Positions 43,046-51,193 of a stretch of DNA of 64,000 bases are shown in pieces (within the stretch, counting starts at the first letter, position 1; every line of letters begins with the position of its first letter). The translations under genes and the position numbers were made by a program. The DNA lies in assembly GCA_963728125.1 (NCBI GenBank), contig CAVSIZ010000015.1:186001-250000 (forward strand). Reading direction: 5' to 3'. The stretch is from CAWDCV01 sp963728125 (GTDB taxonomy: Bacteria > Actinomycetota > Actinomycetes > CAWDCV01). The notes below the pieces were generated by a model. The model was not told where the DNA came from and ran no database searches. It was given only the letters and a program-made list of their open reading frames with translations.

Positions 43046-43960
43046 ATGACGTCTCCGGCCCCTTCGGTCACGAAGGCGGTGATTCCGGCAGCAGGGCTCG
43101 GCACCCGCTTCCTGCCGGCGACCAAGGCGACGCCCAAGGAGATGCTGCCGATCGTCGACAAGCCGGCAATCGAGTACGTCGTCGAAGAGGCCGTCGCCGC
43201 CGGACTGGACGACATACTCATGATCACCGGGCGTGGGAAGCGCGCGCTCGAGGATCACTTCGACCGCGCGTACGAGCTCGAGGAGGCGTTGGCCGCAAAG
43301 GGTGACGACGAGCGGCTCAAGGTCATCCGGGAGTCGAGCGATCTGGCCAACGTCTTCTACGTTCGGCAGGGCGATCCACGCGGACTCGGGCACGCCGTTC
43401 TGGTCGCCGAGCGCCACGTTGGTGCGCACCCATTCGCGGTGCTGCTCGGCGACGACCTGATCGATCCGCGCGACCCGCTGCTCGTCCCCATGATCGATGT
43501 CCAGCGCAGGTACGGTGGCAGCGTCGTCGCGCTCATCGAAGTCGATCCGGCGCTCGTCTCGATGTACGGCTGCGCTGCGATCGAGCCCACCGACGACGCG
43601 GATGTCGTCGCGGTGACCGATCTGGTGGAGAAACCGGATCGCGAAGACGCTCCGAGCAACCTGGCCATCATCGGTCGCTACGTGCTCGCCCCCGAGATCT
43701 TCCCGGCGCTGCATCGCACCGAGCCGGGTCGTGGCGACGAGATCCAGCTGACCGACGGCTTGCGTCTGCTCGCGAGTGAGGGCGAGCCCATGCACGGCGT
43801 GCTGTTCCGCGGTCGTCGTTACGACACCGGTGATCGCGGCGACTACCTGCGTACTGTCGTTCGGCTCGCGGCCGAGCGCAGTGATCTCGGTCCGGACTTT
43901 CGCGCATTCCTTCGCGAGTTCGTTGCAGCACTTCCACCAGAGAGCGACGACGCCTCGTGA
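43046..43960 (+). CDS. galU: UTP-glucose-1-phosphate uridylyltransferase
   Basis: The 304-residue protein starts VTKAVIPAAGLGTRFLPATK, carrying the nucleotide-binding GxGTRxxP and lysine, and contains KEMLPIVDKPAIEYVVEEAV and the VEKP motif. It makes UDP-glucose for cell-wall, trehalose and glycogen synthesis. The stop overlaps the moeA-like GTG by 4 bases. The galU-moeA order is the start of a conserved actinobacterial operon that ends with a division-related membrane protein. Confidence 0.93.
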   Translation: MTSPAPSVTKAVIPAAGLGTRFLPATKATPKEMLPIVDKPAIEYVVEEAVAAGLDDILMITGRGKRALEDHFDRAYELEEALAAKGDDERLKVIRESSDLANVFYVRQGDPRGLGHAVLVAERHVGAHPFAVLLGDDLIDPRDPLLVPMIDVQRRYGGSVVALIEVDPALVSMYGCAAIEPTDDADVVAVTDLVEKPDREDAPSNLAIIGRYVLAPEIFPALHRTEPGRGDEIQLTDGLRLLASEGEPMHGVLFRGRRYDTGDRGDYLRTVVRLAAERSDLGPDFRAFLREFVAALPPESDDAS

Positions 43961-45186
43961 AGAGTGTCGACGAGCACCTGAAAGAGGCCCTCGACGCTGT
44001 CGAGCCGCTCGCGGCTTACGACATGCAGCTGCTGGAGGCACACGACACGCTGCTCGCGCAGGATGTCGTGGCCACGCGTGATCTGCCGCGTTTCGACAAC
44101 TCGGCGATGGACGGTTACGCCGTGCGCGCGTCGGACCTCGTCGACGCGTCTGACGAGCGACCGGTCACGCTGCCGGTCGTCGGCGACATCGCTGCCGGTT
44201 CCTACCTGACGATGTCGATCCGGCCCGGCTACACCGCGCGCATCATGACCGGTGCTCCGTTGCCCGCCGGTTCCGATGCTGTCGTCCCGCAGGAATGGAC
44301 CGATCACGGCATCGCTGCGGTGCAGATCCGGCAGGCGCCCTCGGTGGGGCAGCACGTCCGATGCCGGGGCGAGGACGTGGAGTCGGGGACGACGGTACTG
44401 CGCAAGGGCACGCGCTTGACCGCGCGGCAGATCGGCCTGCTCGCGGCTCTCGGGCACGATCGCGTCCTCGCCAGGCCGCGACCTCGGGTCGTGGTGCTGT
44501 CGACCGGATCCGAGCTCGTCGAGCCCGGTGCTGCAGTCGGTCCGGCGCAGATCACCGATTCCAACAGCTTCCTGCTGGCCGGTGCTGCGCGCGAGGCCGG
44601 TGCAGTGGCGTACCGCGTGGGCCTGGTGCCCGACGATCCGCGCATCCTGATGGACGCGATCGAGGACCAGTTCATCCGGGCGGACCTCATCGTCACCAGC
44701 GGCGGTGTATCGGTCGGGACGTACGACGTGGTCAAGGAAGTCTTGGCCAAGCTGGGGACCGTGCGCTTCACGAAGGTCGCGATGCAGCCCGGGATGCCGC
44801 AGGGCTTCGGCGTCATCGGCCCCGATGAAACCCCGATCTTCACACTGCCGGGAAACCCGGTCAGCTGCTACGTCTCATTCGAGATCTTCGTGCGACCGGT
44901 GCTGCGCAAGCTCGCAGGACAGGACCCGGTCGGGCTGCCGATCGTCAAGGCAACGTGTACCTCGAAGTTCTCGTCGCCGGAAGGAAAGCGGCAGTACGCC
45001 CGAGCGAGGTTGACACAACGAGACAACGGCACCTTTGCCGCGGAACCGCTCGGCGGAGGTGTCGGCTCGCACCTGATGGGCGACCTGGCCGATGCGAACG
45101 CGCTGATCGTGGTGCCCGAGCAAACGAAGACGGTCCTTGCGGGCACGAGGGTCGACGTCATGGTCCTGGAGCGACGCAGCACGTGA
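43957..45186 (+). CDS. moeA: MoeA/gephyrin-like protein (candidate Glp)
   Basis: The 409-residue protein has the MoeA layout: FDNSAMDGYAVRASDL (first domain), IMTGAPLPAGSDAVV, the MogA-like core with STGSELV and DSNSFLLAGAAREAGA, then SGGVSVGTYDVVKE, and a C-terminal beta domain. The segment that in MoeA enzymes reads with two lysines around PGKP is here VAMQPGMPQGFG, so both lysines are replaced. In Corynebacterium the homologous galU-linked protein, Glp, binds FtsZ and the membrane receptor GlpR. With moaC and mogA adjacent, true molybdopterin molybdenumtransferase activity cannot be excluded. It overlaps galU and moaC by 4 bases. Confidence 0.85.
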   Translation: MKSVDEHLKEALDAVEPLAAYDMQLLEAHDTLLAQDVVATRDLPRFDNSAMDGYAVRASDLVDASDERPVTLPVVGDIAAGSYLTMSIRPGYTARIMTGAPLPAGSDAVVPQEWTDHGIAAVQIRQAPSVGQHVRCRGEDVESGTTVLRKGTRLTARQIGLLAALGHDRVLARPRPRVVVLSTGSELVEPGAAVGPAQITDSNSFLLAGAAREAGAVAYRVGLVPDDPRILMDAIEDQFIRADLIVTSGGVSVGTYDVVKEVLAKLGTVRFTKVAMQPGMPQGFGVIGPDETPIFTLPGNPVSCYVSFEIFVRPVLRKLAGQDPVGLPIVKATCTSKFSSPEGKRQYARARLTQRDNGTFAAEPLGGGVGSHLMGDLADANALIVVPEQTKTVLAGTRVDVMVLERRST

Positions 45187-45665
45187 CCTCCCGCGATCTC
45201 ACCCATGTCGACGAGCGCGGCGCTGCGCGCATGGTCGACGTGTCCGAGAAGGACGTATCGGTGCGCACGGCGCGCGCTACTGGGCGGGTCCTGGTGTCTG
45301 ACGACGTGGTGACGTTGCTGCGCGGTGACGGTGTGCCGAAGGGCGACGTTCTTGCAGTCGCCCGTATCGCCGGCATCCAAGCGGCAAAGAAGACGCCGGA
45401 TCTGGTGCCGCTGTGTCACCCGATCGCGCTGCACGCCGTCAAGGTCGAGCTATGGGTTGCCAACGATGCCGTCGACATCAGCGCCACCGTCCGGACCGCG
45501 GACCGCACCGGTGTCGAGATGGAGGCCCTGACCGCTGTCAGCGTGGCGGCGCTCACCGTCGTGGACATGGTCAAGGCGGTCGACCCGGCAGCCGTCATCA
45601 CCGATGTGCGCGTCGAGGAGAAGGCCGGCGGTGCCAGCGGTGACTGGACGAGGGCCGCGCAATGA
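45183..45665 (+). CDS. moaC: Cyclic pyranopterin monophosphate synthase
   Basis: From the GTG at 45183 (4-base overlap with moeA) the protein has 160 residues. It contains the MoaC motifs LCHPIALHAVKVELW and GVEMEALTAVSVAALTVVDM and the final lysine in VRVEEKAGGASGDW. MoaC forms cyclic pyranopterin monophosphate from the MoaA product, an early step in molybdenum-cofactor synthesis. It is followed by mogA with a 4-base overlap. moaA, moaD and moaE are not in this window. Confidence 0.93.
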   Translation: MTSRDLTHVDERGAARMVDVSEKDVSVRTARATGRVLVSDDVVTLLRGDGVPKGDVLAVARIAGIQAAKKTPDLVPLCHPIALHAVKVELWVANDAVDISATVRTADRTGVEMEALTAVSVAALTVVDMVKAVDPAAVITDVRVEEKAGGASGDWTRAAQ

Positions 45666-46129
45666 GGGCGCTCGTCGTCACCGTGTCCAACCGCGCTGCG
45701 GGCGGGGTGTACGAGGATCGTGGTGGTCCGATTCTGGTCGAGGCGCTGCGTGCGCACGGGTGCACGGTTGACGGCCCAGTCGTCGTCCGCGACGGCGATC
45801 CGGTGGAAGCGGTCTTGCGTGACGGCGTCGTTCAGGCGTACGACGTGGTGGTGACCACGGGTGGAACCGGTTTGACGCCGCTCGATCTGACGCCGGAGAT
45901 GACGCTGCGCGTCGTCGACCGCGAGATTCCCGGGCTGGCCGAGGCGATCCGATCCGCCGGCCGCGATGCGGTGCCGACCGCCGTGCTGTCGCGGGGCATT
46001 GCTGGACTTGCGGGGACCACGCTTGTGGTCAACTTGCCCGGATCGACCGGAGGTGTCCGCGACGGGCTCGCGGTGCTGCTACCCGTGTTGGACCATGCAG
46101 TGGATCAGGCGCACGGAGGAGACCATTGA
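45662..46129 (+). CDS. mogA: Molybdopterin adenylyltransferase / MoaB-like
   Basis: The 155-residue protein has TVSNRAAGGVYEDRGGPILV at the front and VVTTGGTGLTPLDLTPEMTL, the nucleotide-binding motif of the MogA/MoaB family. It adenylylates molybdopterin before molybdenum insertion; MogA and MoaB are hard to separate by sequence. It overlaps moaC and the GNAT gene by 4 bases each. Confidence 0.9.
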   Translation: MRALVVTVSNRAAGGVYEDRGGPILVEALRAHGCTVDGPVVVRDGDPVEAVLRDGVVQAYDVVVTTGGTGLTPLDLTPEMTLRVVDREIPGLAEAIRSAGRDAVPTAVLSRGIAGLAGTTLVVNLPGSTGGVRDGLAVLLPVLDHAVDQAHGGDH

Positions 46130-46734
46130 GTTCCGCCTGGCCGGTGACGTTGCAGGAGGGTCCGGTGGGGCTGCGACCCATCCGGCAGCGTGACAACCGT
46201 GCCTGGCGCGACGTCCGGCAGCGGAACCGGTCCTGGCTCGGTCCGTGGGAGGCGACGGCGCCTGAGACGTCGGGGGGCTCGCCGATGACGTTTCGCGGCA
46301 TGGTGGTGCGGCTGCGTCGCGAAGCTCGAGCCGGAACCTGCCTCCCATTCGTCGTGACGTACGAGGATCAGCTCGTCGGTCAGTTGACTGTCGGCGGTAT
46401 CGCTTGGGGATCGTTCCGGTCGGCGCATGTCGGCTACTGGATCGACTCGGCGGTGGCCGGCCGCGGCATCATGCCGACAGCGCTCGCGCTGGCCGTCGAC
46501 CACTGCTTCCGTACGGTCGGTCTGCACCGCATCGAGATCAACATCCGTCCGGAGAACATGCCGAGTCGGCGCGTCGTGGAGAAGCTGGGTTTCCGCGACG
46601 AGGGGTTGCGTCCGCGGCTGCTGCACATCGACGGTGATTGGCGAGATCACCTGAGCTACGCGCTGACCGCAGACGAGGTCGGGCCCGGCGGTCTCATCGG
46701 CCGCTGGCGCCGCGTCACCCACCCCCAGTCGTAA
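46126..46734 (+). CDS. rimJ: RimJ-like GNAT acetyltransferase
   Basis: The 202-residue GNAT protein has the RimJ layout: GPVGLRPIRQRDNRAWRDVR at the front, GYWIDSAVAGRGIMPTALAL with the acetyl-CoA loop and HRIEINIRPENMPSRRVVEK. RimJ acetylates the N-terminus of ribosomal protein S5 in E. coli; in actinobacteria this gene is a fixed member of the galU-moeA-glpR block, and its target there is not established to my knowledge. It overlaps mogA by 4 bases. Confidence 0.85.
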   Translation: MSSAWPVTLQEGPVGLRPIRQRDNRAWRDVRQRNRSWLGPWEATAPETSGGSPMTFRGMVVRLRREARAGTCLPFVVTYEDQLVGQLTVGGIAWGSFRSAHVGYWIDSAVAGRGIMPTALALAVDHCFRTVGLHRIEINIRPENMPSRRVVEKLGFRDEGLRPRLLHIDGDWRDHLSYALTADEVGPGGLIGRWRRVTHPQS

Positions 46735-46854
46735 CCGCTCTCTTCCTCTTTCCGCCACCCTTCGCAACGATCATGAGCTAATTGGCAGCCTTCCCGGCGT
46801 GTCGTGCGGAAAAGCTCGTGGTCGTTGCAGGGGGCGCGCTTAACGTTTTGCGAT

Positions 46855-47649
46855 GTGAGCGGGAACGGTTTCGTCTATGCCGGCATCGTCGGCATCTGGG
46901 CCATCGTGCTGCTCCCGACGCTGCTGCATCGTCACGACCCGGTCGACGACCCGCGTGCCATGGACCGCTTTTCGACAGCGATGCGCATTCTCGCGCGTCG
47001 CACACCGTCGGCCGCGCGTCCATCCGGGGGATCGGCAGCACGCCCGGTACTCGTTGCAACGTCAGCGGTACGGTCTCGCCTTGCTGCTCGGCGGCGACGG
47101 ATGCTGCTCGCGCTCACCTTGTCGACGATGCTGCTCACGGGTGTTGCTGCGCTCGGCAGCTTGCCGTGGTGGTCTCCCCTGATCGGCGTACTGCTTGCCA
47201 CGCTGTTCGTCGTTCACTTACGCCAGCAGGCGCGCCGGTCATTGCTCGTCGATCGCCGCCGGCAGTCCTTGACACGCAGCGCTCAGTCACGCCAGCGGCG
47301 CCGGGATCGCGAAGACTGGGTACGACGCGCTCGCGAGCGGCGTGCCGTGGAGGACCACGACGATGAGTTCGTCGCCGATGTCACTCCCGTCGATCCCGAT
47401 GCCTGGGCGCCGGTGCCCGTACCTCTGCCGACCTATGTCACCGCACCCAAGGCCGTGCAACGTGTTCGCATCATCGACCTCACCACGCCCGGAGCCTGGA
47501 CGTCGGGCCGGCTACGCGAACAGGAACCGTCCGCCATCGACCCCGCCGCCCGGGCCATCACCGACGGCGTCGCACCCGAGGACGCCACCGACGAAGCCCT
47601 CGATGGCGAGATCGACGACATCATTCAGCGGCGTCCCGCGGTCGGCTGA
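46855..47649 (+). CDS. GlpR/SepX-type single-pass division membrane protein
   Basis: From the GTG at 46855 the protein has 264 residues. It opens VSGNGFVYAGIVGIWAIVLL, an N-terminal span, then HDPVDDPRAMDRFSTAMRIL, the conserved actinobacterial motif. Two further hydrophobic spans (about 82-120) precede a basic region and a disordered acidic tail. Related proteins are SepX in Streptomyces, needed for sporulation septation, and GlpR in Corynebacterium, the receptor of the gephyrin-like Glp. It is 120 bases after rimJ. A start at 46804 would add 17 unconserved residues. Confidence 0.8.
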   Translation: MSGNGFVYAGIVGIWAIVLLPTLLHRHDPVDDPRAMDRFSTAMRILARRTPSAARPSGGSAARPVLVATSAVRSRLAARRRRMLLALTLSTMLLTGVAALGSLPWWSPLIGVLLATLFVVHLRQQARRSLLVDRRRQSLTRSAQSRQRRRDREDWVRRARERRAVEDHDDEFVADVTPVDPDAWAPVPVPLPTYVTAPKAVQRVRIIDLTTPGAWTSGRLREQEPSAIDPAARAITDGVAPEDATDEALDGEIDDIIQRRPAVG

Positions 47650-47694
47650 GCTCGCAAGCGGCTCCGGACCTCCTGATAACCTCTGTGAGGTCTT

Positions 47695-47771
<77 letters not shown>

Positions 47772-48240
47772 GAAGCCGCAGGTCAGAGGCATGATGGACG
47801 CCCACGGCGTGCCGAATCTTGATCATTTGTCAGCGATTTGTCAGTGAAACTGGCCGACATGCGACGGCATCTGGTTCGACTGGATGGCACCAGGTGACTC
47901 AAGACGCCGACCCGCAACGAGCGGGATCTCGGTCTTCTTGTCCCGGGCTTAACGGCTTGTCGCCAGGGCCAGGGCAGCCGAGTCGCAGCCTGGTTAGCAC
48001 CGACAAGGCACAAGCTGCCTTCGGTGCAACGACCTACGTGGACCGATGCGCACCCCCCGCTGGGAAGCTCGGTGCAGCCCATCGTGCAACTGCTATGGCT
48101 CATGTGGGCGAGTACGTCTCGCTCGCCCGTTCGCGTCGGTGCTGACGTGGGCGAGTATCTGGGCGAGCGTGTCGGATCACAGCGCTGTTACGACCACCGT
48201 GAGGAGGCCCCGTGGCAGCAGCAAGACGACGGCAGCGTTC
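47772..48240. other. Gene-poor stretch directly after tRNA-Ala
   Basis: I see no gene that I can support in these 469 bases. TTTGTCAG occurs twice (47827-47845) and GTGGGCGAGTA twice (48106 and 48147 area). This is the expected place of an integrase gene in a tRNA-inserted element, but no integrase catalytic motif is recognisable in any frame. Confidence 0.5.
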
Positions 48241-48468
48241 ATGAGCGGCGCGGTCGTCGCGCTTCGGGAACGGTCGATCGCCCGCGTACTCGCCCAGCCC
48301 GGGATCGGCTGGCGGTTTCGGTACTCCACCGCCGAGTACGCCGCGGTGAGCGACGCCGCCCGTCGCACCGGTTACGCCGTCAGCGGCTATGTCGCCGATC
48401 ATTTGTCATGCCGAGGCGAGGGTCAGTTAGGTGGCGCGCCGCTCTGCGAGGGGGCGCTCGGCGCTTGA
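48241..48468 (+). pseudogene. MobC-like relaxosome protein remnant
   Basis: From the ATG at 48241 the frame gives 75 residues. The segment RFRYSTAEYAAVSDAARRTG followed by YAVSGYVAD resembles the ribbon-helix-helix core of plasmid mobilisation proteins (MobC type), which help the relaxase nick the transfer origin. After VADH the sequence loses likeness and ends early, so it is a fragment; MobC proteins are usually 100-130 residues or more. No relaxase gene is nearby. It marks past mobility of the region. Confidence 0.45.
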
Positions 48469-48741
48469 GGGGCCACAGTTCATCTTGTCCCGGCGTCGCA
48501 GGACATCGTCCCGCTCAGCGGGAGTGGCGCGGCTGCGCAGCTGCCTGCGCGCTTCGCTGCGCTCGCTTTCGCTCGTGGTCTGGTCGACGCCGGCCATGGT
48601 GGCCTGTCCGGCGTCGACAAGTCGCCACCCGCGGCCGCGTCCTGCGCGGCGGGTGATGTCCGGCGACCGCGCCCGGTCGCCGAGCCCTTCTAGCGGCCCG
48701 CTGGCCGCGCTCGAGCAGGCGGCCGCCTGCGAGTCATCCAT
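48427..48741 (-). CDS. Possible small regulator-like ORF, 104 aa, unrecognised
   Basis: The 104-residue frame has no family I know; its C-terminal half is Arg/Glu-rich (ARRQLRSRATPAERDDVLRR). What supports it is context: on the minus strand a TATACA box (48753-48758 area) stands about 11 bases before the ATG, and a perfect 18-base palindrome covers the start codon. The ORF may equally be a chance reading frame in GC-rich DNA. It overlaps the MobC remnant at its 3' end. Confidence 0.3.
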   Translation of the reverse strand: MDDSQAAACSSAASGPLEGLGDRARSPDITRRAGRGRGWRLVDAGQATMAGVDQTTSESERSEARRQLRSRATPAERDDVLRRRDKMNCGPSSAERPLAERRAT

Positions 48742-48752
48742 CCGGATGGATG
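48735..48752. promoter_or_regulatory. Perfect 18-base palindrome at an ORF start
   Basis: CATCCATCC is followed directly by its complement GGATGGATG. It covers the start codon of the minus-strand ORF and abuts a TATACA box, so it is well placed as a repressor operator. Such AT-richer dyads are rare in this GC-rich sequence. Confidence 0.5.
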
Positions 48753-48771
48753 TATAACTTGCCGAGACCGA

Positions 48772-48844
48772 ATCACCACCCAGTCCACGTCCGCCTCAGC
48801 TTGACGAAACGCATCACCACCCAGTCCACGTCCGCCTCACCTTG
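48772..48844. repeat. Two 32-base direct repeats, period 41
   Basis: Copies at 48772-48803 and 48813-48844 share 31 of 32 bases (core CACCACCCAGTCCACGTCCG) and are separated by 9 bases. They lie just upstream of the palindrome and TATACA box of the minus-strand ORF. They could be iterons of a replication or transfer origin or activator sites. Confidence 0.75.
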
Positions 48845-48894
48845 CGGACAGCAGCCGCGTCTTAGGCGCACGCGGCGCCTACCGGCTCGGGGGC

Positions 48895-49271
48895 ATGCTT
48901 CTCAGTTCGTTCCTCGCCGCCGGGATCGGTTTCGGCTTCCTCGGCATCGTCCTGCTCATCATCGCCGGCACCATCGATCAGCAGCGCCGCAAGGGACACC
49001 TGCTGCGCCCGCGGGATCTGGCCGCCCTCCCTCCCGGTCGCCGTCGCGCGGCTGTTCGGTCTCGGGATCTTCGGCTTCCTTGCCGCAGCAGCCCGGACGA
49101 GGACAACCTGCGGCGGCGCGAGGCGCTCGCGCCGATGTCGCGCTCACCATGGTCGGCGCGGAGGAACCAGCCCGCCCGGAATGGATGGCCCCGGCCTGGA
49201 TCGCCCTAATTGTTCTCCTCGTCAGTGTGTTCCACGGCCGCCGACTCAGCGAACGCATCCCTGACCTCTGA
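48895..49271 (+). pseudogene. Small membrane protein, frame-broken
   Basis: The first 40 residues from the ATG at 48895 (LLSSFLAAGIGFGFLGIVLL, then IIAGTIDQQRRKG) are a clear membrane span with a basic turn. About 50 residues later the hydrophobic piece FGLGIFGFLAAAARTR appears in a second frame, and the C-terminal EWMAPAWIALIVLLVSVFHG appears in a third. Together they suggest a three-span protein broken by two indels. I do not recognise the family. Confidence 0.4.
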
Positions 49272-49462
49272 TATCGAGCACTGCATCGCCACACGCTGCT
49301 GACGTGCGGCCCGCGGCCGCCCGCCATGCGGGGCGTAACGCACAACTCACGGTGCGCGAAGCTGCCGGTCTTCTGCCGGTCCGCTTCCTGGTCCGACGGG
49401 CTAACCGACCTGAAGGCTGAGGCCACAACATCCCGCAACCCATCGGCCGCCGGGGAGATTCG

Positions 49463-50069
49463 ATGCGGACAGCCCATCACGCACCGCGGCGCGCGCGGCT
49501 GCGCGCCGCGGTGCTGGTGTTGGTAGCGCTGGCCGCGCTGGTGTTGCTACCCGCTCCGTCCTTGACGGGGGTGGTCGCGGCCACCGAGCCGAACTGGTGC
49601 GGCTCGAGCTGCAACGGCAAGGACCCGCGTCCGTGGCGATCCTGATCACGGGGACCGGGTGCGCTGCTTGGATTCGGCGCGGCACGTCAGCGGCCCCTAC
49701 AACCCCACCGCCATGCGACGGGTGAGGGGCAGCCGCCGATCGTGGACACTCAGTTCCAGGTGTGGCACACCTACAGCGCCGTGTGCCAGACCACGGGGGT
49801 GACCGCCCGGAACCTGAAGGCGGTCGGGCGGCAGGGATGCACGATGTGGGAGCTGCGGACTACGGCACCGCGTTACCGCGCGTACGGGACGTGCCCGACG
49901 GCGGGTGGTCCGCAACCACCACCGGCATGGTCGACGATCATGACCCGCAGGCGCGGGCGATCGCATACGGCCACGTGGAGTACCGCATCCCGTACGCGCA
50001 AGCGGCTCGCGCTGGCCAGCACGGGTGCGCTGATCATTGGCTCGGCGGGGTTGGGAAAGGAGGCTGACG
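49463..50069 (+). pseudogene. Secreted protein, frame-broken, DUF2690-like pieces
   Basis: From the ATG at 49463 there is a good signal peptide (AVLVLVALAALVLLPAPSLT) followed by NWCGSSCNGKDP, the paired-cysteine start of DUF2690-like actinobacterial secreted proteins. The frame stops at 49645, but GCTMWELR (about 49838) and GTALPRVRDVPDGGWSAT in the next frame continue the family pattern. Later residues in that frame (to 50069) also look coding. At least two indels break the gene. The family has no known function. Confidence 0.4.
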
Positions 50070-50121
50070 AGCAGGGCGATCCCCCGACTCGACGCGCGTG
50101 CGGTGTCGTACACTCCGAGGC

Positions 50122-50382
50122 GTGGCCAACGTCAGGCTCAGCCGCATAAACCCCGTCTTCCAGGCAGCGGGCGAGGCGGCCTGGAACGTGACCGGCGGTG
50201 ACCGCGACAACTTCTGGGGCTTCTCCGTCCGCCCGTTCCAGGCGAACGACACCGTCGTGCTCCTCCGTGTCGCGGCGAACTCAGACAACAACCTCAACCA
50301 GTCGACCGACCTGGTGATTAATATGATCCCGAGCGGCGGCGGGGGCTTGATTCGGATCACCCAGGTCGTGGTGTCCCCATGA
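50122..50382 (+). CDS. Uncharacterised small protein, 86 aa
   Basis: The GTG at 50122 with CCGAGG just before it opens an 86-residue frame (NVRLSRINPVFQAAGEAAWN, later GFSVRPFQANDTVVLLRVAA) with the look of a beta-rich globular protein. There is no signal peptide or cysteine. I recognise no family. Its stop overlaps the next gene by 4 bases (ATGA), the coupling seen throughout this genome, which supports both as real genes within an otherwise decayed region. Confidence 0.5.
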   Translation: MANVRLSRINPVFQAAGEAAWNVTGGDRDNFWGFSVRPFQANDTVVLLRVAANSDNNLNQSTDLVINMIPSGGGGLIRITQVVVSP

Positions 50383-50609
50383 GGCTCTGCATCGTTCACG
50401 GCCGCGACGGCCGCATCCTCGCGGCCTCGATACTCGATCCGGAATCCGACGACGGCCTCACGATCCGTCCGATAGCCACGGATCCCGAGCACACTCTCGT
50501 CGAGCTCGACGCGCCGGGGGAGTACGGCGATCTCGCCGAGGTCTGCTCGCGGATGCGGGTCGACCCGGAGAGCAGGCAACTCGTGCCGAACGACGACAAG
50601 GGTTCGTGA
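50379..50609 (+). CDS. Uncharacterised small acidic protein, 76 aa
   Basis: The 76-residue frame begins MRLCIVHGRDGRILAASILD and is rich in Asp and Glu. No domain is recognised. It is translationally coupled to the 86-residue gene (ATGA overlap). The two could form a pair acting together, for example a small protein and its partner, but nothing in the sequence proves a function. Confidence 0.5.
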   Translation: MRLCIVHGRDGRILAASILDPESDDGLTIRPIATDPEHTLVELDAPGEYGDLAEVCSRMRVDPESRQLVPNDDKGS

Positions 50610-50689
50610 GCGCGACGTAGCGAATTCGCTAGCCCGCGTTCTGCCAGGCGGTGACCCATTCGTACTGGGCAGTCGCCTTCTCAGCCCGA

Positions 50690-50890
50690 ATGGTTACGCC
50701 ACTAGACGCGCTCCCAGAGCGACCAGTGATCAACGAGAATGATCACGTCGCTTGCCTGGCCCGTCCCCTTGGACTCGAACTGGATCGGCAAGCGAAGCTC
50801 GTAGAGCGGGATGTCGTAGGTGAAGCCACGGCACTTGCCGGCACGCTGCGTCCATGTCGATGGCCGGCGACGGCCCTCCTCGGAAAGTGA
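50690..50890 (+). pseudogene. Possible phage antirepressor N-terminal fragment
   Basis: The 66-residue frame contains ENDHVACLARPLGLELDRQA followed by KLVERDVVGEATALAGTL, which resembles the P22-AR/BRO-type antirepressor N-terminal motif (a V-x-RPL-x-EALGLDW-x-x-Q-like pattern). The likeness ends at about residue 50 and the expected downstream domain is absent. It is weak evidence and rests on my recollection of that motif. Confidence 0.3.
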
Positions 50891-51138
50891 CCCACTGGTT
50901 CCAAGCCGATGTCGGCCCTGTCACCGCAATCGTCAGTGCATCGATCTGCGAATGCCACGACGGGCTCGAGCACACCCTTGGGGTCTTCGAGAACAGGGAA
51001 GACGTCGTCGCCGAGATGGTGGGGAAGGCGCTCCGAGAGATGCTGCCGCCTAAAGCCCACCCCGCCATCGCCGCCGTCGAGGCACTGGTCGACGCCCAGC
51101 TCATCGTGCGCAACGTGCCAAGATCGACCGCGCCATGA
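50854..51138 (+). CDS. Uncharacterised small protein, 94 aa
   Basis: The frame reads PRKVTHWFQADVGPVTAIVS followed by ASICECHDGLEHTLGVFENR, ending in a helix (REDVVAEMVGKALREML). Residue composition is protein-like, unlike the opposite-strand frames, which are Ser/Arg-rich. Two cysteines stand at ICEC. No family is recognised and the start may be at ATG 50854 or 50860. It precedes the methyltransferase by 55 bases. Confidence 0.4.
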   Translation: MSMAGDGPPRKVTHWFQADVGPVTAIVSASICECHDGLEHTLGVFENREDVVAEMVGKALREMLPPKAHPAIAAVEALVDAQLIVRNVPRSTAP

Positions 51139-51193
51139 TTTCCCCGACACCTCCGGCGGCGCCTGCAGAACTGGCAGAGCCGGCCCAGTTGGC

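Noticed and set aside
47783..48103. Integrase C-terminus on the minus strand (HLVPSSRTRCRRMSASF)
   Set aside because: It only loosely recalls tails of tyrosine integrases; the catalytic R, HxxR and Y motifs are absent in all frames.
48772..48844. CRISPR array
   Set aside because: Only two repeat units, a 9-base gap and no cas genes; better explained as direct repeats of a control region.
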